Source: JAZREA01 sp045660545 (GTDB lineage Bacteria; Bacillota; Clostridia; Monoglobales; Firm-18). Taken from it: a DNA stretch of 48,413 bases. The notes under the pieces are model-generated. The model had not been told where the DNA came from, ran no database searches, and saw nothing but the letters and a program-made list of their open reading frames with translations. The stretch is from contig JAZREA010000013.1 of assembly GCA_045660545.1 (NCBI GenBank), positions 1 to 48,413 of the forward strand. The letters are read 5' to 3'. Shown here one piece after another: positions 32,351-41,047 of this stretch. A program made the position numbers and the translations under genes. Positions within the stretch are counted from its first letter, which is position 1. Each line of letters starts with the position of its first letter.

Positions 32351-33049
32351 TTATACAACTATGTGCATATATCGGGCGCTTTGAGAAGCAAGCCCGACGC
32401 ACTCTGCGAACACAAGGTTACTTATCCCGAGAGGCGGCCTTGTTTTAAACGGTATGCGAAAGTCGCACACCACATTTTTGCCTTTGATTTTATTACGGGA
32501 TATGACAGTGCATTTTGGCGAAACGTTATTGAAAAGTCCGTCCAAAACCACCGCAAAGTCTGCCGTTACTTTATCACAAGCATTTTTTACCTCTATTATT
32601 ATTCCGTATTTTTGTTCAAAATTTTCTGCCATTTTTTCGACCAAATCAACATCTTTACAAAAAACTGACACGCTTTTGCACATCGTGCAAAGCTTGTCTG
32701 TTATTTGGGATAAATCGTCCGTGTATTTTTCGCTCAAAACGGCAACGGACGCGTCCATCTCCTTTGACTTTAACACGCGTCTTAAAAAGTCGGGAAGGAC
32801 GGCAAAATACGCTCTTTGTCCGTCCAGAATTTTATAGCTGCAAAGTTCTACCTCCATATCGGTCAGAAGGACTATGCTATCAACATTATTTTTCGCAAAA
32901 ATATAGTCGCACCTGCTATTGTCAAAGGCGACGATATAATTAAACCCATACTCCGCCACGGGCACAACCTTGTACCTATATCTTTTAAACAGACCTTTTA
33001 TATGCTCGTTCATTTTGGAACGCGGCAAAACCACGCCGATATTTACCAT
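32351..33049 (-). CDS. Hypothetical protein (232 aa)
   Basis: I do not recognise a family. The protein begins MVNIGVVLPRSKMNEHIKGL and has alternating strands and helices with short hydrophobic strands (YIVAFDN, SIVLLTDME, ASVAVLSEKY, DFAVVLDG), suggesting an alpha/beta cytoplasmic fold. It has several cysteines but no signal peptide or membrane helix. The start at 33049 is preferred, because AGGGG lies about eight bases before it; the ATG at 33058 abuts the same site. It sits between the ctpA terminator and the greA promoter with no promoter of its own visible, so it probably depends on read-through from ctpA. Confidence 0.7.
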   Translation of the reverse strand: MVNIGVVLPRSKMNEHIKGLFKRYRYKVVPVAEYGFNYIVAFDNSRCDYIFAKNNVDSIVLLTDMEVELCSYKILDGQRAYFAVLPDFLRRVLKSKEMDASVAVLSEKYTDDLSQITDKLCTMCKSVSVFCKDVDLVEKMAENFEQKYGIIIEVKNACDKVTADFAVVLDGLFNNVSPKCTVISRNKIKGKNVVCDFRIPFKTRPPLGISNLVFAECVGLASQSARYMHIVV

Positions 33050-33065
33050 TAAAGTCATCCCCTAT

Positions 33066-33100
33066 AAAAAACATTCCTGCACAAATTATATGCAGGAATG
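33066..33100 (-). terminator. Intrinsic terminator of the ftsE-ftsX-M23-ctpA operon
   Basis: Minus strand perfect 10-bp stem CATTCCTGCA / TGCAGGAATG, loop TATAATTTG, then TTTTTT. It lies 10 nt after the ctpA stop codon and about 5 nt before the ribosome binding site of the next gene. Confidence 0.88.
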
Positions 33101-33109
33101 GATGGATTA

Positions 33110-34258
33110 TTACTTTAACAGTTCTATCGCTTTTTCAAGCTGGGTGTCGGTTTTGGAATTTTCATCCAAAACGACGGTATAGTCGGGGGATATGCCCTTT
33201 TTATGAATATCTACGCCGTTTGGTGTGAAATACTTTTCGACAGTTATTTTAACAGCAGAGCCGTCTGCCATACCGATAAGCTGTTGCACAACGCCCTTGC
33301 CGTAGGACTTTTCTCCTACTATCTTTGCCCTTTTATGCTCTTTTAGCGCGGCGATTAATATTTCAGAAGCGCTGGCGCTGTTTTTGTTAGCCAGTACGAC
33401 CACAGGGACATCTGTCATTGGGTCCTTTTTGCTATACGCGTAGACCTTTTTGCCGTTTTTGTCAGAAGTATAGTAGATAACCAGGCCCTTTTCAATCAGG
33501 TTATCGACCACGCTTTCGACCGCGTCTGTTATCCCGCCGCCGTTATCGCGAACGTCTATAACAAGGCCTTTAATTCCTTTATCAAGCAAGTCTTGAAGAT
33601 GCTTTGAGAACTCGGCGCCGGTAGTAGTTGCAAACTGCGCGATGCCGATGTATCCGATATTTCCTTCGACAATTTCAGAACCTACGGAGTCTACCTCGAT
33701 ACTACGTCGTGTGACGGAATATTCAACCTGCTTGCCTGTATCCTTTTTTATCACAGTAACCTTAACAACAGTGCCTTCCTCGCCCTTTATTGCTGACGTG
33801 GCCTGTTCCATCTGTTCGCCTGTATAATCTACGCCATCTACCTTACAGAGCACATCTCCGACCTGTATCCCCGACTCTTTGGCAGGTGAGTTATCGAAAA
33901 TGTCTATGATTTCTATAACGTTATCTTGTGTGTTGTTTTGAACAGTAACACCTATTCCGCAATAGGAGCTGTTTATAATTGCATAAAAGTCTTCGACCTC
34001 TTTTTTATCCATATAGGTTGTGTACGGGTCGCCCAGGGCGTTTACATAGCCTCTTATCGCGCCTTCTTCCGCCACTTTTTTATCGTATTCTTCGTAGTAA
34101 AACTCGTCTAAAACCCTACGGACAGCACCGAACTTGTCAAAGTCGCTTGGGCTTACAAAGAGCCTTCCGTTATAATACGCGGTAGTAGTGATAACAGACA
34201 AAGCGGCTGTTATAACAACAGTAAGAGCAATTGTATATAGTTTGTTTGATTTATTCAT
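33110..34258 (-). CDS. ctpA: S41 carboxyl-terminal processing peptidase (CtpA/CtpB type)
   Basis: A 382-aa exported serine protease: N-terminal membrane anchor (about 7-28), helical region, PDZ domain (about 95-180, with GIGVTVQN and GIQVGDVLCKVDG) and tail-specific protease core. The catalytic serine is in NKNSASASEIL and the lysine in SYGKGVVQQL. Such proteases trim wall hydrolases or signalling proteins; the position beside FtsEX and the M23 hydrolase suggests control of that enzyme. The ATG at 34258 is chosen because the upstream GTG lies within the AAGGTG site. A hairpin GAGTTGAA...TTCAACTC (34294-34322) lies between it and the M23 gene. Confidence 0.93.
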   Translation of the reverse strand: MNKSNKLYTIALTVVITAALSVITTTAYYNGRLFVSPSDFDKFGAVRRVLDEFYYEEYDKKVAEEGAIRGYVNALGDPYTTYMDKKEVEDFYAIINSSYCGIGVTVQNNTQDNVIEIIDIFDNSPAKESGIQVGDVLCKVDGVDYTGEQMEQATSAIKGEEGTVVKVTVIKKDTGKQVEYSVTRRSIEVDSVGSEIVEGNIGYIGIAQFATTTGAEFSKHLQDLLDKGIKGLVIDVRDNGGGITDAVESVVDNLIEKGLVIYYTSDKNGKKVYAYSKKDPMTDVPVVVLANKNSASASEILIAALKEHKRAKIVGEKSYGKGVVQQLIGMADGSAVKITVEKYFTPNGVDIHKKGISPDYTVVLDENSKTDTQLEKAIELLK

Positions 34259-34293
34259 AGCCCTTTGCACCTTTCAAACTGATTAAGAGAGTT

Positions 34294-34322
34294 GAACGCA
34301 TAGTCTGCATTCAACTCCCTTT
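34294..34322 (-). terminator. Intergenic hairpin between the M23 peptidase gene and ctpA
   Basis: Minus strand GAGTTGAATGC / GCGTTCAACTC (11 pairs with one G-U), loop AGACTAT, followed only by TCTTAATC. The T run is poor, so it may be a weak terminator or an mRNA-stability element that lowers ctpA expression. Confidence 0.5.
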
Positions 34323-34329
34323 ATAATTC

Positions 34330-35493
34330 CTAACTGATATAGCCGAGCGGGTCGGTTGTAGCGCCGTTTATTATTACCTCAAAGTGAAGGTGAGGTCCTG
34401 TTGAATAACCTGTGCTGCCTACATAGCCGATTACGTCGCCCTCGTTTACATACTGGCCTACCGAAACCGCAATCGTGCTTTGGTGTGCGTAAAGTGTACA
34501 AACTCCGCCACCGTGATTTATGACAACGTAGTTGCCGTATGCGTTGTTATATGTTGCGGTAATGACCGTGCCGGAATTTGCCGCTATAATCTTCGCCCCG
34601 TTGGAGGCTCCTATATCTATACCTGTGTGCAGCTTTTCATAACCCAAAACGGGGTGGAGTCTCCATCCGTAATAAGAAGTTATGTACTTACAGCTTGGTG
34701 TGGGCCACGACATTGTGCCGCCCGCATAAGGTTCCGGGTCGCCGCTTAGTTTGGCAAGCTGGCTCCTTACCCTTGCTTCCTCCGCCTCTATTGCCTCTAA
34801 CTGTTTTTCAAGCTCTGCTACGTTACCCTCGATTTTTTGAATCATGGCGTCTCTTTCTGCCATCTTGGAATCGAGAACGGACTTTTTATCTTCTATAACC
34901 TCTTTTGAATCTATAAGCTCTTGCTGGAGCTTTTCTATCTCTTCTTTTTTAGTCTGGATTTCTTCCTTCTTTTCCTTTAACTTCTTACTCATATTGCTAT
35001 CATATGCAGTAATTTGCTTAACTATTTCAAGTCGGTCAAAAAAGTCACCGATATTTTCGGAAGAAAAGAGGATGTCAAGATATCCTGTAGAGCCGTTTTC
35101 GTACATAACACGAACCCTGGTCTTGTACGCTTCGTACTGATTCTCTGCGGCAACGGTAGCTTCTTCAAGCTCAACGCTGACAACGTCTATCTGTGCCTGA
35201 TACTCTTCGATTTGGGCATCTAAAACGGATATGTCGTCCTCTAAAACGGAAACCTGCTCATCAAGAATGCGTTTTTCTTCCATGACGGACTTTTTCTCGC
35301 TTTCAAGGCCGCTTATCTCGCTTTGTATATTGCTTTTATCCCCGCTTAAGCTTTGTTGCTTTTGTTTTAGCTCTGCCTCATTGTCTGCGCTTGCTACCAT
35401 ATTAAAAATCACGGTAGAAAAGGCAAGCAAAACCAAAAGCAGCGCAACCAAAAGGGATATTAACCTTTTAAATTTATCGGAAAAACGAAACAT
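34330..35493 (-). CDS. Coiled-coil M23 (LytM) peptidoglycan hydrolase, FtsEX partner
   Basis: A 387-aa secreted protein: signal peptide/anchor (about 10-35), a long coiled coil (about 38-250) rich in Lys, Glu and Gln, and a C-terminal LytM domain (about 265-385). Zinc and catalytic residues are visible in HPVLGYEKLHTGIDIG, YAHQSTI and GPHLHFEV. The layout matches EnvC of E. coli and the PcsB group, which are switched on by FtsEX through the coiled coil. It starts 18 nt after ftsX, which supports this. Unlike EnvC, the LytM site is complete, so it should cut peptidoglycan itself. Confidence 0.93.
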   Translation of the reverse strand: MFRFSDKFKRLISLLVALLLVLLAFSTVIFNMVASADNEAELKQKQQSLSGDKSNIQSEISGLESEKKSVMEEKRILDEQVSVLEDDISVLDAQIEEYQAQIDVVSVELEEATVAAENQYEAYKTRVRVMYENGSTGYLDILFSSENIGDFFDRLEIVKQITAYDSNMSKKLKEKKEEIQTKKEEIEKLQQELIDSKEVIEDKKSVLDSKMAERDAMIQKIEGNVAELEKQLEAIEAEEARVRSQLAKLSGDPEPYAGGTMSWPTPSCKYITSYYGWRLHPVLGYEKLHTGIDIGASNGAKIIAANSGTVITATYNNAYGNYVVINHGGGVCTLYAHQSTIAVSVGQYVNEGDVIGYVGSTGYSTGPHLHFEVIINGATTDPLGYIS

Positions 35494-35511
35494 AAATTAC
35501 ACCCCAATACA

Positions 35512-36408
35512 TCAGACTTTAAGATGACGTCTTATGGAAACGGCACTTCCGACAGCACCAAGTATAACGCCTATCAAAGCAAACCAGCCAAGCATCGGGA
35601 AAATCACCTGACTTAATTTGCAAAATTCAAGTGTGCCGAAAATGGTAAAGTTTTTAGACAAAAACACCATATAGCCCAAAGAAACCAAAGTTAAGGCAAG
35701 GACCGCGCCGACAAGGCCGATTACTATGCCCTCTACGATGAACGGCCAGCTGATGAAGGCGTCTGTTGCGCCAAGATACTTCATGATATTAATATCACGT
35801 CTTCTTGCAAAAAGCGTAATTTTAATCGCATTTGAAATGATGAACACGGCGATTGCACTTAGGAAAAGCATCAGCCAGAAGCTGATAGTCTTTATAACGT
35901 TAGTGACCGTAACCAGCTTATTCATGCTTGACCTGTTGTCGCTAAGGTTGGCAACGCCGTCGACCTTTTCTATCTCCTGTGAGGTCTGTTCCGCAAGAGA
36001 AAGGTCATACAAGGTAACCTTAAACGAATTACGAAGCGGGTTGTCTCCCTCCAGGCCGTCAAGGTACTCGGAGTCTTTACCGAGCTTTTGCTTATAGTCT
36101 TCAAGCGCCTGTACGTTGGAGAAAAACTCTGTTGTATTGACGTTATCTATTGACTTTATCGCGTTTTCCATATCCTGAAGCTGTGTGCTCTCAACGTCTA
36201 CCTCTTCGTCTATCCAGACCTGTATCTCGCACTCCTCTTCAAGCTGCTTTGCTATATGGTTGATATTCATTGAGAACAAAAGGTACAGACCAAAAACTAT
36301 AAGGCTGGCGGTTACGATAACTGTTGAGGCAACAGACATAAGGCCGTTGATTGAATAACTTTTAACACCTTCGGCTACAAAATATTTGAAATTACTACTC
36401 TTCTTCAT
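35512..36408 (-). CDS. ftsX: Cell division protein FtsX (permease-like)
   Basis: A 298-aa membrane protein with four transmembrane helices: one N-terminal (about 28-50) and three in the C-terminal half, with a large extracellular loop between the first and second that contacts the wall hydrolase. The conserved cytoplasmic RRDINIMKYLGATDAFI matches the FtsX/MacB coupling helix. The ATG at 36408 has AGAGGTG eight bases upstream; the upstream ATG is rejected. It overlaps ftsE by 14 nt and lies in an operon with the coiled-coil M23 hydrolase. Confidence 0.95.
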   Translation of the reverse strand: MKKSSNFKYFVAEGVKSYSINGLMSVASTVIVTASLIVFGLYLLFSMNINHIAKQLEEECEIQVWIDEEVDVESTQLQDMENAIKSIDNVNTTEFFSNVQALEDYKQKLGKDSEYLDGLEGDNPLRNSFKVTLYDLSLAEQTSQEIEKVDGVANLSDNRSSMNKLVTVTNVIKTISFWLMLFLSAIAVFIISNAIKITLFARRRDINIMKYLGATDAFISWPFIVEGIVIGLVGAVLALTLVSLGYMVFLSKNFTIFGTLEFCKLSQVIFPMLGWFALIGVILGAVGSAVSIRRHLKV

Positions 36409-37087
36409 TTCTGTATACACCTCTTTCATCATCTCTTACCATCGAGCCTCGATCAAGCTCGATAACACGCTTTTTCATATTATCTACGATGTCTTTGGCG
36501 TGGGTAATGATAATGACTGTTGTACCTCTTTTGTTTATATCTTCAAAAAGCGCCATAATCTCGTCAGCGGTTGCCGGGTCTAAATTACCTGTCGGCTCGT
36601 CCGCTATGAGCACCGCCGGCTTATTAACCATCGCGCGTGCAAGAGCTACTCTTTGCTGTTCTCCGCCTGAGAGCTGGTACGGCATCGCCTTTGCCTTATC
36701 CGAGAGGCCCACCATACTTAAAATCATCGGGACTGTACGCCTTATTTCGCGGTTTGTTGCGTTGCGTATCTTCATCGAAAAAGCAACATTTTCGTAAACT
36801 GTTTTGTTATTTAATAGCCTGAAATCCTGAAAAACCATTCCTATTCCACGACGGTAATAGGGGATGTCCTTTCTTTTTAAGCTACCAACATCAACACCGT
36901 TGATTGTGATGCTGCCGTCGGTAAGAGTTTCCTCCGCAAGCATAAGCTTGGTAAGCGTAGACTTACCCGCGCCGGAAGAACCTATTATGAAAACAAACTC
37001 GCCCTTTTCTATATAAAAGCTGACTCTGTCTAAGGCAACTGTGCCTGTTGTTTCGTATTTTTTACTGACGTCGCTGAAAAAAACCAT
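36395..37087 (-). CDS. ftsE: Cell division ATP-binding protein FtsE
   Basis: A 230-aa ABC ATPase. It shows Walker A GSSGAGKST, Q loop MVFQDFRLL, signature LSGGEQQRVALARA, Walker B VLIADEPTGNLDP and switch His TVIIITHA. With FtsX it converts ATP hydrolysis into activation of the extracellular hydrolase. GAGGTG lies seven bases before the ATG. It follows the CdaR-like regulator gene by 14 nt, so it is probably in the same transcript. Confidence 0.96.
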   Translation of the reverse strand: MVFFSDVSKKYETTGTVALDRVSFYIEKGEFVFIIGSSGAGKSTLTKLMLAEETLTDGSITINGVDVGSLKRKDIPYYRRGIGMVFQDFRLLNNKTVYENVAFSMKIRNATNREIRRTVPMILSMVGLSDKAKAMPYQLSGGEQQRVALARAMVNKPAVLIADEPTGNLDPATADEIMALFEDINKRGTTVIIITHAKDIVDNMKKRVIELDRGSMVRDDERGVYRNEEE

Positions 37088-37101
37088 CAGAACTCACCTC
37101 A

Positions 37102-38187
37102 TTAAAGATTCAAAGAATCGGAATTTAAGTACTTATTAACCATCATCGCTACCTTAAACACAATTGCATCGTCAAACTTTCTAAGGTCGAGGCCTGTAAG
37201 TTTATATATTTTATCAAGTCTGTAAACCAACGTGTTTCTATGTACAAACAGTCTTCTTGAAGCTTCGCTGACGTTTAAGTTGTTTTCAAAGAACTTTTGT
37301 ATAGTGATTATTGTCTCGTCGTCCAAAACACCGAGCGAGCCCTTTTTAAACACCTCTTCTAAGAACAACTCGCAAAGCTTGGTCGGGAGCTGGTAAATCA
37401 ACCTGCCGATACCAAGGTTATTATAGCTGATTATCTGCAAGTCGCGGTCAAACACCTGACCCACGTCCAAAGCAACCATAGCGTCTTTGTAAGAACGGTT
37501 AATCTCTATGATGCTGTTAACAACAGAGCCGATTCCGACCTTGACGCTCGCCATAAGCTCTGACGAAAGGGTGTCAACGATTGAGGAGGCGATTTTTTCA
37601 AGCTCCTTTGGAGAAGCGTCTTCTTCAATAGACTTGATTAAAACAACGTCGACCTCATTCATACTTATAATGAAATCCTTATTCTTGTCGGGGAACATTC
37701 CACTTAAAATCTCGTGGGCAGAAAACTCGTCATTATCTGTACGCACCAAAAAGGCAATCCTCGGGCACTCTAAATTAAGGTGCAAGGTCTTGGACTTTAT
37801 ATGAATATCGCCGGGCATGATATTGTCCTCTAAGATATTCTTTATAAAGCTGTTTTTGTCATATTTTTCGTCGTAAAACTGCTTAATCTGTCCAAACGAC
37901 ACAGAAAGCACCTCTACAATGCTTTTTGAAAAGTCGTCCGCTCCCGAGCAGAACACGACATATTCGGAACGATTCCTCGCGCCGATGCGTCTGTATGTAA
38001 CGCCGTCCACAACGATGGTGTCGCCTATCTCCCTCGCCCTTGACGACGCAAGCTCTTGCACAGTGCCGATGCTGTTTACGTCTGTGCAGGCGATTACCAC
38101 ACCGCTTTCATCTATGATGCCGGCTTCCCTTCCCGCCATGGCAGGGCGCATTTGATGTATAACAGTTTGAAACAACCGGTTTGCCAT
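37102..38187 (-). CDS. CdaR/PucR-family transcriptional regulator
   Basis: A 361-aa protein: N-terminal sugar-diacid-recognition domain (about 5-135, IIDESGVVIACTD), a central GGDEF-like degenerate region and a C-terminal PucR helix-turn-helix (SEASRRLFVHRNTLVYRLDKI). The family responds to glycerate or other small acids. Here it stands directly upstream of ftsE-ftsX, so it may control cell-wall turnover rather than sugar acids; this is inference from position. The ATG at 38187 is used, as AAGGGGAG lies eight bases upstream and the GTG at 38196 is within that region. Confidence 0.85.
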   Translation of the reverse strand: MANRLFQTVIHQMRPAMAGREAGIIDESGVVIACTDVNSIGTVQELASSRAREIGDTIVVDGVTYRRIGARNRSEYVVFCSGADDFSKSIVEVLSVSFGQIKQFYDEKYDKNSFIKNILEDNIMPGDIHIKSKTLHLNLECPRIAFLVRTDNDEFSAHEILSGMFPDKNKDFIISMNEVDVVLIKSIEEDASPKELEKIASSIVDTLSSELMASVKVGIGSVVNSIIEINRSYKDAMVALDVGQVFDRDLQIISYNNLGIGRLIYQLPTKLCELFLEEVFKKGSLGVLDDETIITIQKFFENNLNVSEASRRLFVHRNTLVYRLDKIYKLTGLDLRKFDDAIVFKVAMMVNKYLNSDSLNL

Positions 38188-38259
38188 TAAACCCACTCCC
38201 CTTTAAGGATAAAATATCTTAAATCATTGTAAACTTTACCAATGACAATATACATATAC

Positions 38260-38288
38260 ATTTTACACCTTTTTTTAATAAAAATCAA
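38260..38288 (-). promoter_or_regulatory. Promoter of the regulator-ftsEX-M23-ctpA operon
   Basis: Minus strand TTGATT (38283-38288), 17-nt spacer, TAAAAT (38260-38265), about 70 nt before the ATG. The spacer and upstream region are dominated by A/T tracts. Confidence 0.65.
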
Positions 38289-38376
38289 TAAAAAAATTGA
38301 ATTTTTTTGTGCTTTTTGTTGAAAAAAATGAGTTTTTTTGTGAAAAGGAGCCTTTTTTATTTGAGTTTTATCCTTA

Positions 38377-38413
38377 AAAACAAAAAACAAGAGCCAAAGT
38401 CGGCTCTTGTTTT
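38377..38413 (-). terminator. Second tandem intrinsic terminator after the VanY gene
   Basis: Minus strand AACAAGAGCC / GGCTCTTGTT, loop of about 5 nt, followed by TTTTGTTTTT. Together with the terminator at 38455-38486 it closes the VanY transcript; between them is a small CCATATT/AATATGG hairpin. The 303-bp gap 38188-38490 holds no gene. Confidence 0.75.
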
Positions 38414-38454
38414 GGTAAAAATGACCATATTACAAATATGGGCAAACAAAAGGC

Positions 38455-38486
38455 ACAAAACCCCTGTGGCATTTAGCCACAGGGGT
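38455..38486 (-). terminator. First intrinsic terminator after the VanY gene
   Basis: Perfect 12-bp stem AACCCCTGTGGC / GCCACAGGGGTT, loop TAAAT, then TTTTG on the minus strand, 5 nt after the stop codon. Confidence 0.85.
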
Positions 38487-38490
38487 TATT

Positions 38491-39678
38491 TTATCTGAAT
38501 TCGTTTACGGATATATACATAGCATAATATTCTTCGAAGGTTATTCCCGCTTCGTGTATTATCTTTGCGACATCTGCGCCTACGTAGCGATAGTGCCACG
38601 GCTCGTAAGAATATCCTGTAATCCACTCCTTGCCCTTGGGGTATCTTAAAATAAAGCCGTACTCGTGCGCGTGTTGTTGTAGCCACCTAAACTCGGGCGT
38701 ATATTCGAAAGTGCCCTTTGTGGAGCTTATATCAACTGCCAGCCCCGTCTGGTGCTCGGAAGAGCCGGGCCTTGCAGAATAATTGTCCGCATTGACCTTT
38801 CCTGTTGTCGCTACTTTATTATTATAAAGACTTCTCTGGTAAGATTCTGTTCTGTACGCCGAAAGAACCTTCATCGAAAGGCCGTCTTTTTTAGCGGCGT
38901 CTGCCATCTTTACATATTGTTCATATGCTACGCGCGAAAGTAAGTACTGCTTACCGTCGTTTACGGTATACGCTCTATCCATATTAACAAGATTATACTG
39001 CACAAAACCCTCGGGCAGTCTGTTATACTTATTAACCAAAACCAAAAGCTCGTGGGGGTATTCGATCGTTGTCATATTTTCGTAAAACGGATAATCAAAG
39101 CCAAGATTTACTCTGTACAGAACCTCCTGCATGGTGTAGCCGGGCATTTTAGCGTGATAGTTTATATATCTTTGGAACTTTTCCGGATAAAAATTGCTGC
39201 TTTTAGAGACATCTAAAACTTCTTTAACAACATTATGATAATCGCCGGTAAAAAAATGTTTTTGAATGATCAGCTGTTGATTTTCGTACGAAACGGTCTC
39301 AGGATTAAACGCTGCCGACACCATTTCTATCGGCATATATGTCGAGCCGTTTTCTACAACAGACGGGATTTCAAACGTTTTTATCTCGCCGTTAATTGTG
39401 ATTGTGTTTTCGCCGACGATGTGGCGTATTTCGTCCCCGTCGCGAGACAAGGCGAGAATCTGACAGTCGCGATTTCTGTAAAACACGTGTGCGCCCATTT
39501 TTTCAAAAATCATCCTCAGAGGAACGTAATGTGTATCGTTTAAAACCACCGAAGCGTGTTCTGTCGCCTCTCCGTTAAACGAAATCGCGTAGCCGCGCTC
39601 CTGATTAGTCGCGCTGACGCCGGTTAAAGACGTGATAAGCAAAATACACGCCAGCAATACTGACAGCCGTTTTTTCAT
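38491..39678 (-). CDS. D-alanyl-D-alanine carboxypeptidase, VanY type, with copper-amine-oxidase-like stalk domain
   Basis: A 395-aa secreted protein: signal peptide (1-25), copper amine oxidase N-terminal type domain (about 30-140; HYVPLRMIFEKMGA, TYMPIEMVSAAF), a linker, and a VanY zinc peptidase domain (about 250-390). The zinc ligands are in SARPGSSEHQTGLAVDIS and EPWHYRYVG. It removes the terminal D-Ala from peptidoglycan stem peptides. It shares the stalk type with the SleB-like hydrolase at 7304-8137. The ATG at 39678 has GGGGTG six bases upstream. It has its own promoter and two terminators. Confidence 0.9.
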   Translation of the reverse strand: MKKRLSVLLACILLITSLTGVSATNQERGYAISFNGEATEHASVVLNDTHYVPLRMIFEKMGAHVFYRNRDCQILALSRDGDEIRHIVGENTITINGEIKTFEIPSVVENGSTYMPIEMVSAAFNPETVSYENQQLIIQKHFFTGDYHNVVKEVLDVSKSSNFYPEKFQRYINYHAKMPGYTMQEVLYRVNLGFDYPFYENMTTIEYPHELLVLVNKYNRLPEGFVQYNLVNMDRAYTVNDGKQYLLSRVAYEQYVKMADAAKKDGLSMKVLSAYRTESYQRSLYNNKVATTGKVNADNYSARPGSSEHQTGLAVDISSTKGTFEYTPEFRWLQQHAHEYGFILRYPKGKEWITGYSYEPWHYRYVGADVAKIIHEAGITFEEYYAMYISVNEFR

Positions 39679-39744
39679 AAAGGTCACCCCAAAATTTATT
39701 GTTTATAAGTATATACAAATTAATAATTACACATATTTAAGTTT

Positions 39745-39773
39745 ATTGTATCATAAAACACAAAAATTGACAA
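39745..39773 (-). promoter_or_regulatory. Promoter of the VanY gene
   Basis: Minus strand TTGTCA (39768-39773), 17-nt spacer, TACAAT (39745-39750), about 65 nt before the ATG. Confidence 0.75.
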
Positions 39774-39825
39774 TTTCAAGTAATATTTTACATAGCATTT
39801 TTATAAGATTTGAAAATATGTGCTT

Positions 39826-40968
39826 TTAATTTACTGCTTCACCTTTAAATATTGTTTTCTTAACATTAAACCACTCATCAACAATTATGAGATTTGCGGT
39901 ATTACCCTTTTTAATCTCGCCAAGATGATGCATATTCAAAAGCTTTGCGGGGTTAGATGATGCATATTTAAACACATCGCACACAGAACCGCCTGTATGA
40001 ACCATCATATTGTGACAGGCAATATCCAGAGTGAGTTTTGAACCTGCAATATCACCGCCGTGGTCAAAGTTTATATCAAAAGCATCTTCAAGACCCGGAA
40101 GCGGCGGGCCGTCTGCTACGAAAGCATCGGAAATGAGAATGATTTTATCAGCACCCTTTATTTTTTTTACAAGGCGAATCATATAGGGATGTACATGGAT
40201 ACCCTTTGAATCACAAATCAGCTCTGCATAAATACCGTCATTATAGTTGACAGTTTCATCTACACATACACCACGTACCTCAGGATAGTTTTCAAGTGTG
40301 CCAGTTGCATTGGTGTGATGTGTGCCAAGTTTAAGACCATAGGGCATTAAAGCTTCAATCTGCTCAGGTGTAGCTTCTGAATGAGCAACAGAAAATACAA
40401 TTTCGGGAATCTGTTTTTTAACATTCTTAACAAAGTCCAAAATGCCTTCCCTTTCAGGTGCAACACACCATACCTTTGCCAGATCCTTGACCTCTTCTAA
40501 AATTTGGGTGTAATCTTTTTCAGCGATTTCATCTTTCCACGCATTTTGTTCTTTGTCACAGCCAAAATCGGGGTTGAGATAAGGTCCCTCCATATAAAAA
40601 CCAAGAATGTTTTTACACTTATCGTCTGCTATTGCAGCCTTATATTTTTTAATAGCAGTTAGGTGCTCTTCTTTATTCATACTGTAAAAAAGTGCAGGAA
40701 GCACAGACGTTACACCGTGATTTAAAAGTGTACGGGAACATTTGACGGGGTCTTCGTGAAAATATGTATCGCCATCGGCATGAGTGTGAATATCTATAAG
40801 TCCGGGGCCGACAAAATTACCTCCGGCATCAATAACTTCACTTCCCTGCGGAACAGATACTGTTTTTGAGCTTCCGAAATCTAAAATCTTACCATCTTCC
40901 ATTAAAATTACACCATTTGGAATATAATGGTCTTTCATAACTAAAACAGCATTTGTAATTGCAAGCAT
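39826..40968 (-). CDS. nagA: N-acetylglucosamine-6-phosphate deacetylase-like amidohydrolase
   Basis: A 380-aa TIM-barrel amidohydrolase. Metal and catalytic positions are visible: DIHTHADGD (His61, His63), FYMEGPYLN (Glu127), FSVAHSEAT, THHTNATG and ILISDAF. NagA converts GlcNAc-6-phosphate to glucosamine-6-phosphate and acetate, used in recycling of cell-wall sugars. The HTHADGDTYF segment differs from the usual H-x-H-G-G of NagA, so a related substrate is possible. No nagB, nagE or other sugar genes are adjacent. It has its own promoter, and its base composition is more AT-rich than nearby genes. Confidence 0.78.
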   Translation of the reverse strand: MLAITNAVLVMKDHYIPNGVILMEDGKILDFGSSKTVSVPQGSEVIDAGGNFVGPGLIDIHTHADGDTYFHEDPVKCSRTLLNHGVTSVLPALFYSMNKEEHLTAIKKYKAAIADDKCKNILGFYMEGPYLNPDFGCDKEQNAWKDEIAEKDYTQILEEVKDLAKVWCVAPEREGILDFVKNVKKQIPEIVFSVAHSEATPEQIEALMPYGLKLGTHHTNATGTLENYPEVRGVCVDETVNYNDGIYAELICDSKGIHVHPYMIRLVKKIKGADKIILISDAFVADGPPLPGLEDAFDINFDHGGDIAGSKLTLDIACHNMMVHTGGSVCDVFKYASSNPAKLLNMHHLGEIKKGNTANLIIVDEWFNVKKTIFKGEAVN

Positions 40969-41004
40969 GTAAAAATTTCCCCTTCCTTATAATTAATCAA
41001 ACAT

Positions 41005-41033
41005 ATTTTAACATTATTAACATTTTTTTGCAA
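41005..41033 (-). promoter_or_regulatory. Promoter of the nagA-like gene
   Basis: Minus strand TTGCAA (41028-41033), 17-nt spacer, TAAAAT (41005-41010). AAGGAAGGGG precedes the ATG by about ten bases. Confidence 0.7.
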
Positions 41034-41047
41034 CATTTTCCAAAATT

